The notes beneath the pieces were generated by a model, which did no database searches, was not told the DNA's origin, and saw nothing but the letters and a program-made list of their open reading frames with translations. From Butyrivibrio sp. XPD2006 (GTDB lineage: Bacteria > Bacillota > Clostridia > Lachnospirales > Lachnospiraceae): DNA of 64,000 nucleotides. Of the stretch, positions 52,353 to 60,938 are shown piece by piece; the stretch's first letter is position 1; every line of letters starts with the position of its first letter. Where the stretch lies: contig NZ_ATVT01000011.1 in assembly GCF_000420865.1 (NCBI RefSeq), forward strand, positions 1 through 64,000, written 5' to 3'. Both the position numbers and the translations under genes were made by a program.

Positions 52353-53857
52353 TGAAGAAACCTGTTGTTGATTATAGAAAACTGAGATTATCAAATATTA
52401 CAAGTAAAGAATACAGACACCTTCTGTTACTTCTTGGATGGGTCGTGTATTTTTTTATGTACTTTGTTACCGAAAGACTTATTCCGGAGAGCAAATGCCA
52501 TGTGGTCCACAGCGTTGTTGACGATCTGATACCTTTTAATGAGTACTTCGTGCTGTTTTATGTTTCCTGGTATCTGTTTATGATCTGGTCGCTGCTGGCC
52601 TTTGTATTGTACGACATAAAGAGTTTTGTCAGGGCCCAGAAAATAGTGATAGGAATGCAGATAATTGCCGTTATTACATATATCGTGTGGCCATCTGTTC
52701 AATTTCTTCGACCGACAAGCTTTGAGCATGATAACTTTTGTACATGGCTTTTGGGAATCATATATTCCGCAGATACACCTACGGGCGTATGTCCGTCCCT
52801 GCATGTGGGATACACACTTGCGGTATTATCAGCGTGGCTGACTGCCGGGAATGTTAAGATTTGGAAAAAGATACTGATCACCTGTTGGGGATTTATGATC
52901 TGCATTTCCGTATGCTTTGTCAAACAGCATTCCTATACTGATGTATGGGCTGCGCTGGTGATGTATGTTTTTCTTGAACTGTTATTATTTGGAAAGGACA
53001 TTAAATTGGGAAAAAGAAAAATTGGAGACAGACGAGACGGGACACAGCTCAGAGATATTGACGCAATGCATTATATAATGCCTCTGATGTACCCGAACAG
53101 ATGCGATAATGAAGCATATATGAAGCTTGCGGTAGATATTTCCGGAACTGAGGAGTACATCCGTGAGTACAATAAGAGTCATCCGGATAACAGAATAGCG
53201 ATTTTTGATGTTGTAATCGCAGCTGCTATGAAGATGTTAAGGCTGAGGCCGCAGATGAACCGATTCATAGCCAATCAGACCATGTACCAGCGAAATAATA
53301 TCACGGCAGCTTTTACAGTAAAAAAAGAGTTCAGAGACGAAGGTGATGAGACTCTGGCGCGAATTGTAGCCGATGATACGGACAACCTTGAGAGTATCAG
53401 CCGAAAAGTCAGAGAGCAGATTGCCTTCTGCAAAACTCAGAACGATGAATCGACCGAAGCGATGAATTTTATTAAAAAGCTCCCCTGCAAGCACTTTATT
53501 GGCGCTGTTGCAAGATTTCTGGACAAGCACGGATGGATGCCGCAATCCGTCATTGCTACCGATCCTTATCAGTGCTCGGTGGTTCTTACCAATTTAGGTT
53601 CTCTTGGAATGGATATCGGATATCATCATCTTATGAACTGGGGAACCAACTCCATCTTTGTGATCGTCGGAACCAAGAAAAACAGAACATATCTCAATCA
53701 GGACGGAACCGTTACAACCAAAAGAGAACTCGATCTCGCCTTTACAATAGATGAGAGGATATCAGACGGCTTCTATTACGCAAGATCCATGAAGATGGTA
53801 AAAATGCTCATAGAGAATCCGGAACTCATGGAGAAGACACTTCCTGAAGATTTATGA
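52352..53857 (+). CDS. PAP2-type membrane phosphatase fused to a CAT/E2-like acyltransferase domain
   Basis: Residues 1-220 are a membrane PAP2 domain with RP in FLRPTSF, CPSLHVGY (PSGH variant as in inositol-phosphoryl transferases) and QHSYTDVWAAL (HxxxD). About residue 225 a soluble domain starts (RDGTQLRDIDAMHYIMP) that has the chloramphenicol-acetyltransferase/E2 fold: FDVVIAAAMKMLRLRPQMNRF, TAAFTVKKEF and the end LDLAFTIDERISDGFYYAR. The last segment corresponds to the E2 active site DHRxxDG but the catalytic His is Glu. With the PlsC-like gene upstream it likely works in lipid head-group or acyl remodelling. It overlaps the next, convergent gene by 6 bases. Confidence 0.75.
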   Translation: MKKPVVDYRKLRLSNITSKEYRHLLLLLGWVVYFFMYFVTERLIPESKCHVVHSVVDDLIPFNEYFVLFYVSWYLFMIWSLLAFVLYDIKSFVRAQKIVIGMQIIAVITYIVWPSVQFLRPTSFEHDNFCTWLLGIIYSADTPTGVCPSLHVGYTLAVLSAWLTAGNVKIWKKILITCWGFMICISVCFVKQHSYTDVWAALVMYVFLELLLFGKDIKLGKRKIGDRRDGTQLRDIDAMHYIMPLMYPNRCDNEAYMKLAVDISGTEEYIREYNKSHPDNRIAIFDVVIAAAMKMLRLRPQMNRFIANQTMYQRNNITAAFTVKKEFRDEGDETLARIVADDTDNLESISRKVREQIAFCKTQNDESTEAMNFIKKLPCKHFIGAVARFLDKHGWMPQSVIATDPYQCSVVLTNLGSLGMDIGYHHLMNWGTNSIFVIVGTKKNRTYLNQDGTVTTKRELDLAFTIDERISDGFYYARSMKMVKMLIENPELMEKTLPEDL

Positions 53858-55567
53858 AATGTCTCCGCGAGAGAGCTTGAACATGGATTCAGCAAAAAAC
53901 CTGTGAATCACATCAAGGATGTTCTCTTTGGGTGAGGTTTTTAGAAGATATCCGTCAGGCTTGTACTCAAGAACGTGGAATACGATATCCTTATTGCTGT
54001 TACCTGTAAGGAGTATTATCGGGATACGGGGGTCGGTATAATCTGTGCGGATGATCTTCATAAGGTCAAAACCGTCCATTTTGGGCATCTCCAGATCAAG
54101 CAATAAAAGGTCGGGCGTTACCGTGGACAGTCCTGCCAGCATCTCACTTCCGCTGTTAAAGCACTGCACGTTATAAAGTGGGCTCAGCCAGTGATGGATA
54201 ACTGACAGATAACCGGGATCATCATCAACGATAAAGACAGTCTTCTTTCTGTGGAAGTCAGCTTCCAGCTCCGTAAAGAACACCATATCATTTACAAAAG
54301 TTTCAATATCTACGGGCCTGGGATAGGTTTTGGATACTCTGTGTGAGCCGTTTGAGGCCATGGCTTTGTTGATGTCGATGATCTCTCCGGTAAGGCACAG
54401 TATCTTAGAATCATCCTGGCATATTTCTCCAAGAAGATTCATGGTTATACCGATATTGGATGCATCGTTGGTACCCGGATTGTAGATCACGATGTCAGCT
54501 TCATTTCTTCCGGTAATGATCTTGTCGGGTTCATCCGGTATTGTAATGACGTTGAACTTTGCTTCTGTAAGATTTTTTTCGATACTTTTTTTGATAATTC
54601 CCTCGCCACTCTGGATATAGAGAATTGAAGGGCGGCGGAAGGGATTGTTTTCATTGGAAGCCGCAGGCGGTGCCTGATCAGGCTCTTTTGCCTTCTTGGC
54701 AAATATATCTTCTTCCTCAATAGGAGATAAGGAATTCTTGAAATCCCTGTAGGACTTTAGAAAGTCACCTGTTTCTCTTTTTATAAGGCTGTAGTTTTCT
54801 TCTCTGGCTGCAGCTTCCAGCATTGCTGCGCTTTTTCCGAGCTTCTTGGCGCCGATGAGTCTTGTGATGCTTTTTAAGGAGTGGACTCTGAGGGCATACA
54901 TTGTCCAGTCTTCATGCTCAAGGAAACCCTCGAGTTCGTCGGCTTTTTCATCCACAGAAGAGTAAAAGATATATAAGGCGTCCAGATAATCCTCGTAGTC
55001 GCCACAGTTTGTAACACCTGCGCTTAGATCCAGCTGTGGGATGATCTTAAGCCAAACAGGAAGCTTTTCAATTTCTTCTTTGATATCACATTCGGAATTC
55101 CCGGCGCCTTTACTGCTTACTGTTTCGGCACTGGACAAGATGGAAGCATAAGAAGCATCATCCTCATGATAAGAGGGATCCCCTTCATCCTTAAGGTATA
55201 CCATAATGGCTTCATAGAGCTCCCGTGGATCAATAGGTTTTATCAGGACATCAGCAAACCCTGCAGCTTTGTAGAGATTTACGTTGCTGCGGCCTTCTTC
55301 CGTGGTGTGACAAATGATGGGAACATCTTTACCGCGTTCTTTAAATATCTCTTTTAACCTGACAAGAGTATCTACTCCGTCAAGCTCGGGCATGCGGTGG
55401 TCTAAAAGGACCAGGTCGTAGTCGTTTGTCCTGCACAGATTGATGCATTCGAAGCCACTTTCGGCCTGGTCGGAGATGATTCCGTGGGTCGCCAGTATAG
55501 ACGCCAGCACTATTCTGTTTATGCGCATATCATCAACGATAAGTACGCGAGATTTTGTATTTTCCAT
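53852..55567 (-). CDS. REC-Hpt-REC-REC phosphorelay protein
   Basis: The ATG at 55567 (MENTKSRVLIVDDM) is preferred; a longer frame opens at GTG 55630, overlapping the kinase stop. Domains in order are: REC1 (about 6-125, LVLLDHRMPELDG with phospho-Asp), an Hpt domain (about 170-280, RVHSLKSITRLIG with phospho-His), a degenerate receiver (about 300-420, IVIYNPGTND where the Asp pocket is lost), and REC3 (about 430-550, LLLLDLEMPKMDG). No DNA-binding output is present, so it passes phosphate or binds partners. It is the last gene of the efflux/two-component operon and may receive phosphate from the hybrid kinase at 62456. Confidence 0.85.
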   Translation of the reverse strand: MENTKSRVLIVDDMRINRIVLASILATHGIISDQAESGFECINLCRTNDYDLVLLDHRMPELDGVDTLVRLKEIFKERGKDVPIICHTTEEGRSNVNLYKAAGFADVLIKPIDPRELYEAIMVYLKDEGDPSYHEDDASYASILSSAETVSSKGAGNSECDIKEEIEKLPVWLKIIPQLDLSAGVTNCGDYEDYLDALYIFYSSVDEKADELEGFLEHEDWTMYALRVHSLKSITRLIGAKKLGKSAAMLEAAAREENYSLIKRETGDFLKSYRDFKNSLSPIEEEDIFAKKAKEPDQAPPAASNENNPFRRPSILYIQSGEGIIKKSIEKNLTEAKFNVITIPDEPDKIITGRNEADIVIYNPGTNDASNIGITMNLLGEICQDDSKILCLTGEIIDINKAMASNGSHRVSKTYPRPVDIETFVNDMVFFTELEADFHRKKTVFIVDDDPGYLSVIHHWLSPLYNVQCFNSGSEMLAGLSTVTPDLLLLDLEMPKMDGFDLMKIIRTDYTDPRIPIILLTGNSNKDIVFHVLEYKPDGYLLKTSPKENILDVIHRFFAESMFKLSRGDIS

Positions 55568-55573
55568 ATAATG

Positions 55574-55579
55574 ATTATA
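55574..55579 (-). promoter_or_regulatory. Extended -10 box for the REC-Hpt gene
   Basis: TGTTATAAT is an extended -10 box ending 6 bases before the ATG at 55567, and no SD precedes that ATG. The expected start of transcription is the A of ATG, so the message could be leaderless. Confidence 0.5.
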
Positions 55580-55626
55580 ACATGGAAAGGTTAAAATATG
55601 ATCATAATCCCGAATATGCTCCAATG

Positions 55627-56955
55627 TCACACTTTTCTCAGCACCAGTTCTACCACGAATCCGTTGTCGTTGTAGTACTCCATACCTCCGCCCTGTTTGT
55701 TCATATACATTTTGCAGAGGTACATTCCGAGGCCGTAGCCGGATTTATCCGTAGAATTTTTGCCGCGGTAGTACTTCTCGGCGATGAGTGGAAGATCGTC
55801 CTTATCGACACCGGGGCCGTTGTCGCGGATCCTGATCTTGATGAAACTCTCGGTTTTGCCGTTTTCCTGCGGAATATCGTCGGTTACTGAGAAGCTTACT
55901 GTGATATCGGTGCCGGCGTACTTGGCAGAATTACCGATAATATTGTCAATGACCTGTTCCATGCGCTGTCTGTCCATGTAGACAAGGCAGGGATGGATGT
56001 GGTTTTCAAGTATGATATTTCCAAAGGAGGAGAGGCTCTTTATCCTATCCTCGATGAGAACCGAGCTTTCCTCGGTGACATTTATACTGATCTTTTCCAT
56101 ATCCTCAAGGCTGGCGTGCATCACATCGTTAAGGAGTGAGCTTACGGTGCCGGCTTTGGTGGATATGGTTTTTATCTTATCCAGAGTATCGCTGCATTCT
56201 GAGAGCCTCTCGCCCTGATCCTGTGTCTGCGGAGCAGAAGAGAGCTCTCTTAATTTGCGGGAATATTTAAGATCCAGGACTTCGCAGGTGGCGTTAATGA
56301 CAGCCAGCGGAGTCTTTATGTCATGGCTAAGGCCCTGAATAAGCTCTTTTCGCGCAATCTCAGAGGTTCGTTCTCTGTCAATTGAGCGTTTGAGCTGTTC
56401 GCGCATGAGATCAAAGCCTTCCACAAAACTGCCGAACATGTTGGTCCTGCGGATGGGAAGGGGCTTATCAAGATCGCCTTTGGCGATATCTGTGGCAAAG
56501 TCTTTAAGTTCTTCTATGGGTTTTAAAAAGACTGTGTACATGTACAACAGCAAAAGATAGCCGCTAATGAGCACTGCGAGCCACAGTAGCATTGCGACTT
56601 TCAAAATCTGACGTCTGGTATTGTTAAAGTTATCCTCCTTGTCGTTCCAGGCCACTTTCCCAACATACTGACCATCCACGCTAAGATCCAGGACCAGAGC
56701 GCCTGAGGCGTAGAGCTGAGAGAGCTCCGGATCATCAAGCTCTTTTGCAAAAATAATATGACAGGAGTATTTGTCCTCCACATCGGCTTCAGCCATTCCG
56801 TTTTCGATATCGGAGCACACCTTGTGGAGCTGATCGTTGTAGTATACGATATCTCTTTTGCCATAAACCGTCTTCCTGTTCAGGTTGTAGAACAGGATCA
56901 GAATAAGTAGCATGAATATGGTAAAAGAGATGAATATCCGTTTTAAACTTTTCAT
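55627..56955 (-). CDS. Membrane sensor histidine kinase
   Basis: The ATG at 56955 overlaps the TGA of the response-regulator gene (ATGA), so it is preferred over 56985. It has an N-terminal helix, an extracytoplasmic loop of about 90 residues, a second helix (about 125-145), a HAMP-like linker, the H-box GLSHDIKTPLAV (His near 211), an N-box NIIGNSAKYA and the G-boxes DNGPGVD and GYGLGMYL. It is complete and pairs with the OmpR-type regulator upstream, probably sensing envelope stress or a compound exported by the adjacent ABC system. Confidence 0.92.
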   Translation of the reverse strand: MKSLKRIFISFTIFMLLILILFYNLNRKTVYGKRDIVYYNDQLHKVCSDIENGMAEADVEDKYSCHIIFAKELDDPELSQLYASGALVLDLSVDGQYVGKVAWNDKEDNFNNTRRQILKVAMLLWLAVLISGYLLLLYMYTVFLKPIEELKDFATDIAKGDLDKPLPIRRTNMFGSFVEGFDLMREQLKRSIDRERTSEIARKELIQGLSHDIKTPLAVINATCEVLDLKYSRKLRELSSAPQTQDQGERLSECSDTLDKIKTISTKAGTVSSLLNDVMHASLEDMEKISINVTEESSVLIEDRIKSLSSFGNIILENHIHPCLVYMDRQRMEQVIDNIIGNSAKYAGTDITVSFSVTDDIPQENGKTESFIKIRIRDNGPGVDKDDLPLIAEKYYRGKNSTDKSGYGLGMYLCKMYMNKQGGGMEYYNDNGFVVELVLRKV

Positions 56956-57674
56956 GATAGCTCTAAAATGTATCCTGTCCCCCAAACAGTCTTTATGAGC
57001 TTGGGCTCATTTGGGTTTTCTTCAATCTTTTCCCTGAGTTTCCTGATGTGTACGTTGAGTGTACTGTCGCTGAAATATGTATCTCCCCACACTTCGTCGA
57101 AGAGTACTTCCTTCTTGACGATGGTGCCGCGGTGCTTGTAAAGGCAGTCAAGAAGCGCGTATTCCTTGGCCTTTAGCGGAATGCTGTTGCCGTCAATTAC
57201 GACCGACATGGTGGGATTGTCCATAACAAAAGAGCTATCGTTATCGGACTGTGCTCCGTCCGCAGAAGCCTGTGCCTCGCCGGCGGTTCCCTGTGCGCTT
57301 TTCAGCTGGGCTATTCTCTTCAGGTTAACCTTGACCTTGGCCAGAAGGACTGACAGGCTGTAGGGCTTTTTGATATAGTCGTCGCCTCCGATGGACAGCG
57401 CGATCAGCACGTCATCGTCGCTCTGCCTTGCGCTGATGAACAGGATAGGAAGCTGCATTTCTTCGCGAAGTTTTTTGCAAACATCAAATCCCGAGCCGTC
57501 TCCAAGGTTGATGTCCAGCAGCACCAGATCCGCAGTGTTGCCCTCGTCAAAGAAACTGAGGCAGGATGCGGCGCTTTCCACAAACTCCGTGGAAACGTCA
57601 AACATCCTGAAATACTCAGCAGTCATCTTGGCAAGTTCAGTTTCATCATCCACAATAAGACAATTGTAATGCAT
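56952..57674 (-). CDS. OmpR-family response regulator
   Basis: The receiver domain has VDDE (near 8-11), LVLLDINLGDGSG (phospho-Asp near 52) and the switch SA with Lys in KKPYS. The C-terminal winged helix (about 150-238) shows KEYALLDCLYKHRGTIVKKEVL and VHIRKLREKIEENPNEPKLIKTVWGTGY. A Gln/Ala/Gly/Ser-rich linker lies between. It shares a transcript with the kinase (4-base overlap). Confidence 0.93.
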   Translation of the reverse strand: MHYNCLIVDDETELAKMTAEYFRMFDVSTEFVESAASCLSFFDEGNTADLVLLDINLGDGSGFDVCKKLREEMQLPILFISARQSDDDVLIALSIGGDDYIKKPYSLSVLLAKVKVNLKRIAQLKSAQGTAGEAQASADGAQSDNDSSFVMDNPTMSVVIDGNSIPLKAKEYALLDCLYKHRGTIVKKEVLFDEVWGDTYFSDSTLNVHIRKLREKIEENPNEPKLIKTVWGTGYILELS

Positions 57675-57711
57675 AATTTATCTCCGTATGGATTATTGTA
57701 TCATAAAGTGT

Positions 57712-60090
57712 TTATTCTTCGGTAATCATCTTAACGGGTTCAAGGGTCTTTATCCTGCGTCCCATGAATGCGGCGGTCAAAAGAGCTACTCCGCAGATGA
57801 TGAGTGCAGTAAGAAGGTAGGATATGGGCTCGATGTTAAAGTTTATTCTCTTAAATCCGAATATTGCCATGGTCGCTACCATGAGCTTGGTGCCAAGGAT
57901 AGGAGAGAGCAAAAGACCTGTCGATACGCCAAGCAGGATCGAAGGCATGTTGGACATCATCACCTGGCCGATAAGCTGGCGGGAGGTAAAGCCCAGGGCC
58001 TTGCTGACGCCAAGATTCCTCCACTGCTTGTTGATGTTGGTCCTGACGATCAGGGACTCAACAAAGGCCACGATAAGTATGGTCAGGAATGTTACAAAGA
58101 AAGCAAAAGCTTTCATTCCGCTTGTAATAAGGCCAACGGTCTGGTGTGCAGCCTCCTGATAGTCTGTTACCGCCTCTTCGGGATAGAGGTCTTTAAACTC
58201 TTTTTCAAATTCTTTAAAGGTCACACCGGGCTTAAAGGTGACGCAGACCTGCATGGTTTCCGGAAGGGCTGTGACCTTGGAGAGACCCTCAGTTGTCATA
58301 AAGGCCATCATTCCCATGTTGTTCATGGTCTGTGATATTCCGCATACAATATAGGATTCCTCGGCCATGTCGTTCTTGACCATCACAACGTCGCCGACTT
58401 TGGCGCCTAGCCTTATTGAGGTATTTGTGGCCAGCATAACTTCGTTGGGGTATTTCGGCCAGCGACCTTCAATTATGGATCCGCCCACAATTGTTGATGT
58501 ATCGGAAAAAGACCTTGTGGTGATAGATTGCTTGTTTCTCTTGAAATAGTAGTTGACGCTCATCCAGACCTCGCGCCTGGTGTTTTCTACGCACTTCAGG
58601 CCCCGGATGGTGTTCTCCATAGCCTCATCACCTGAGAAGAATGCGTCATATACATCAAAACCGCCCATTTCCAGCACGCCGGCGTCATTTCCGTAAGTGT
58701 CCATCATGCCGAAGGCAACGATGGTAGATATAGAGAGGATCATCATGATAAAGATGACGCCAAGCTGATTCCTGAATCTTCCGAAAGTATCCTTTAGAGC
58801 GAGTGTAACTGCGATCGGAAGAGCCGTTTTGTCGAAGGAAAAGAGATTTCTTTTAAAGTTATGCGTATTTACGCCGCCTCTTAAGGCTGATAAAACGCTG
58901 ACTTTGCTGTATTCGCGTCCGAGATAAACGGTAAGGAGTGCAACGAGCAGGCAAATTCCTAAGAATACGCAAAGCACCACTGTGATGTTCACGGGCTGGT
59001 TCCACTTAAGACCCAGAGTTATGAGGATGATGATCCCTATCTTGTCTATGAGAAGTGCGCCGATAACAATTCCGATAAGTGCTCCGATTCCGGCCACGAG
59101 CAGAAGCTGGCACAAAAGGATAAGTACCAGTTCTTTTACGGTATAGCCTGAAGCCTCCATGATTGCGGTGTTTTTCATGTTTGTCATAATGAAGTTCTTG
59201 ACACTGAAATTTATAATAACAATTGCTATTGTAAGCATGATGACCGCAAAAAGGAAGATCATTACCACAAAGACCATAGGAAGGATCATGGAACCTGTCT
59301 TCATGAGCTCAGCGGGAACGATATTGACGCTGGACATTTCCGCATCGGGATGAGCTTTGGAGTATTCGTTGTACCAGTTCATCAGATCGTCGCCAAGTTC
59401 ATCCGAGAGAGCATTTGTATCAATGTGCTTCTTTTTGGCGGTATCTGTAAGCTGAGTCTTTAAGTAACGGCCTTCAAGGGCGCCCTTTGGGTTTTCAAAG
59501 AGGATGGTTTCATAGAGCTTATCGGATACATACATTTTGTAGATTCCCATGTTCAGGGGTGAGCAAAAGAAATTATCCTCGTTGTAACCTGCTACATTAA
59601 GATCATAGACGTTATCGCCTATCTTAAGCTGCAGAGTGGAGCCGATATCAAAGGTGGTACTCAGTGAAATCGGGATTATTACATCATCTCCCGAAAACCC
59701 GCTTGCGTCGATGCTAAGTGTCTGAATCTTCATCTCTTTTTCGTAGCTGCTGATGTAGAATGGGTATTCGATCCAGGTCTTGGAGCCTTTTAATCTGTAT
59801 TTTGAACTGCAATCAATGTAATTTTCGGCCTCATAGTTCTTGAGATAAACATTGCCTTTTATGATTTCTTCAAGCTTGGCTATTACCGGCTCGCTGTGTC
59901 CGCATAGGGCGAGGATATCGGCGGCATTTATCTTTTCTCTGTTGGTGTCTACAACCTTTCCGGTATCAGCCAGGAAGGAAGCGCTTATAAAGATAAAAAG
60001 GGCAGAGAGAGCGGAGAGGATAAAGAAGGTTATCATGTCGCTCTTTTGCTTTTTTATGTTATTCTTGGCAATAAAGAAAAATCTGTACAC
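57712..60090 (-). CDS. FtsX/MacB-type ABC permease
   Basis: The frame opens at TTG 60108, but GTG at 60090 has AAAGAGGAA 7 bases upstream and is preferred. The 792-residue protein has the double-FtsX layout: one helix near the start, a large extracytoplasmic domain (about 45-265), helices near 275-415, a second helix and extracytoplasmic domain (about 450-670), then a final group of three helices ending in FMGRRIKTLEPVKMI. Such permeases do not pump by alternating access; they drive a periplasmic or surface process with the LolD-like ATPase. With the HlyD adaptor upstream it forms a MacAB-like export or antimicrobial-peptide-response system. Confidence 0.9.
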   Translation of the reverse strand: MYRFFFIAKNNIKKQKSDMITFFILSALSALFIFISASFLADTGKVVDTNREKINAADILALCGHSEPVIAKLEEIIKGNVYLKNYEAENYIDCSSKYRLKGSKTWIEYPFYISSYEKEMKIQTLSIDASGFSGDDVIIPISLSTTFDIGSTLQLKIGDNVYDLNVAGYNEDNFFCSPLNMGIYKMYVSDKLYETILFENPKGALEGRYLKTQLTDTAKKKHIDTNALSDELGDDLMNWYNEYSKAHPDAEMSSVNIVPAELMKTGSMILPMVFVVMIFLFAVIMLTIAIVIINFSVKNFIMTNMKNTAIMEASGYTVKELVLILLCQLLLVAGIGALIGIVIGALLIDKIGIIILITLGLKWNQPVNITVVLCVFLGICLLVALLTVYLGREYSKVSVLSALRGGVNTHNFKRNLFSFDKTALPIAVTLALKDTFGRFRNQLGVIFIMMILSISTIVAFGMMDTYGNDAGVLEMGGFDVYDAFFSGDEAMENTIRGLKCVENTRREVWMSVNYYFKRNKQSITTRSFSDTSTIVGGSIIEGRWPKYPNEVMLATNTSIRLGAKVGDVVMVKNDMAEESYIVCGISQTMNNMGMMAFMTTEGLSKVTALPETMQVCVTFKPGVTFKEFEKEFKDLYPEEAVTDYQEAAHQTVGLITSGMKAFAFFVTFLTILIVAFVESLIVRTNINKQWRNLGVSKALGFTSRQLIGQVMMSNMPSILLGVSTGLLLSPILGTKLMVATMAIFGFKRINFNIEPISYLLTALIICGVALLTAAFMGRRIKTLEPVKMITEE

Positions 60091-60119
60091 TGTATGTTCC
60101 TCTTTCAAAAAGGTAAGGA

Positions 60120-60938
60120 TTACCAGCCCATCTCCTGAAGGAAGTTCTTAAGGCGCTGATGGCGCTGCCTTGCCTCTTCCAGCCTTGGGTTGGATTCATC
60201 CTTGTAATCCCCGGCGTAGGGGCCGAGGTCGATTTCATCGCTGATAATTCCGTCTGAGAGGTAGATTATCCTGTTTCCCCGCTCAGCGGCTTTGATGGTA
60301 TGCGTTACCATTACTATGCTCTGACCCTCATTATTGAGGTTTGAGAGGATATTCAGGACATTCTCTGTATTCTGAGAGTTTAAGGCGCCTGTCGGCTCAT
60401 CTGCAAAAAGAACTTCCGGACTGTTTATAACGCCTCTGACCACCGCAACTCTTTGCTGCTGTCCACCGGACATCTGGGTCGGGAACTTGCGAAAGTCGGC
60501 TTCTCCGATCTCTACGCTCTCAAGAAGCTCTTTTGCCTTAGCTGCGAGTGCTTTTCTGTCAGTATTCTTAAGAAGTCCGCAGACCATGACGTTGTCCAGG
60601 GCGCTCATGCTGTCGTTCAGATAGTTCTGCTGGAAGACAAAGCCCACGTGGTCACGCCTGAACATGGCAAGCTTGTCATTGCTGAAGTTTGAGATATCAG
60701 TCTCTTTTCCCTCTTCATCCGTATAGTAGGTTATGGTGCCCATGCTGGGTCTGTCCATACCTGAGAGAGCATAGAGGAGAGTACTCTTACCGGATCCGGA
60801 ATTGCCCATGATTACGGTAAAATCCCCTTTATATATAGAAATATTCAGGTTTTTCAGTACGTGCTGCTGCACGGAATCATTTGAAAAGGTCTTGGAGAGA
60901 TCTTTTGCACTTAGAATTCTCTGCTTTTCTGTTACCAT
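60120..60938 (-). CDS. MacB/LolD-type ABC ATPase
   Basis: Walker A GNSGSGKST (near 45), signature MSGGQQQR (near 150), Walker B LFADEPTGALNS (near 172) and switch MVTHT identify a LolD/MacB/BceA-type ATPase of 272 residues, including a charged C-terminal extension of about 30. Its start overlaps the HlyD stop (TAATG) and the FtsX gene follows after about 30 bases, so the three products are made together. Confidence 0.93.
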   Translation of the reverse strand: MVTEKQRILSAKDLSKTFSNDSVQQHVLKNLNISIYKGDFTVIMGNSGSGKSTLLYALSGMDRPSMGTITYYTDEEGKETDISNFSNDKLAMFRRDHVGFVFQQNYLNDSMSALDNVMVCGLLKNTDRKALAAKAKELLESVEIGEADFRKFPTQMSGGQQQRVAVVRGVINSPEVLFADEPTGALNSQNTENVLNILSNLNNEGQSIVMVTHTIKAAERGNRIIYLSDGIISDEIDLGPYAGDYKDESNPRLEEARQRHQRLKNFLQEMGW

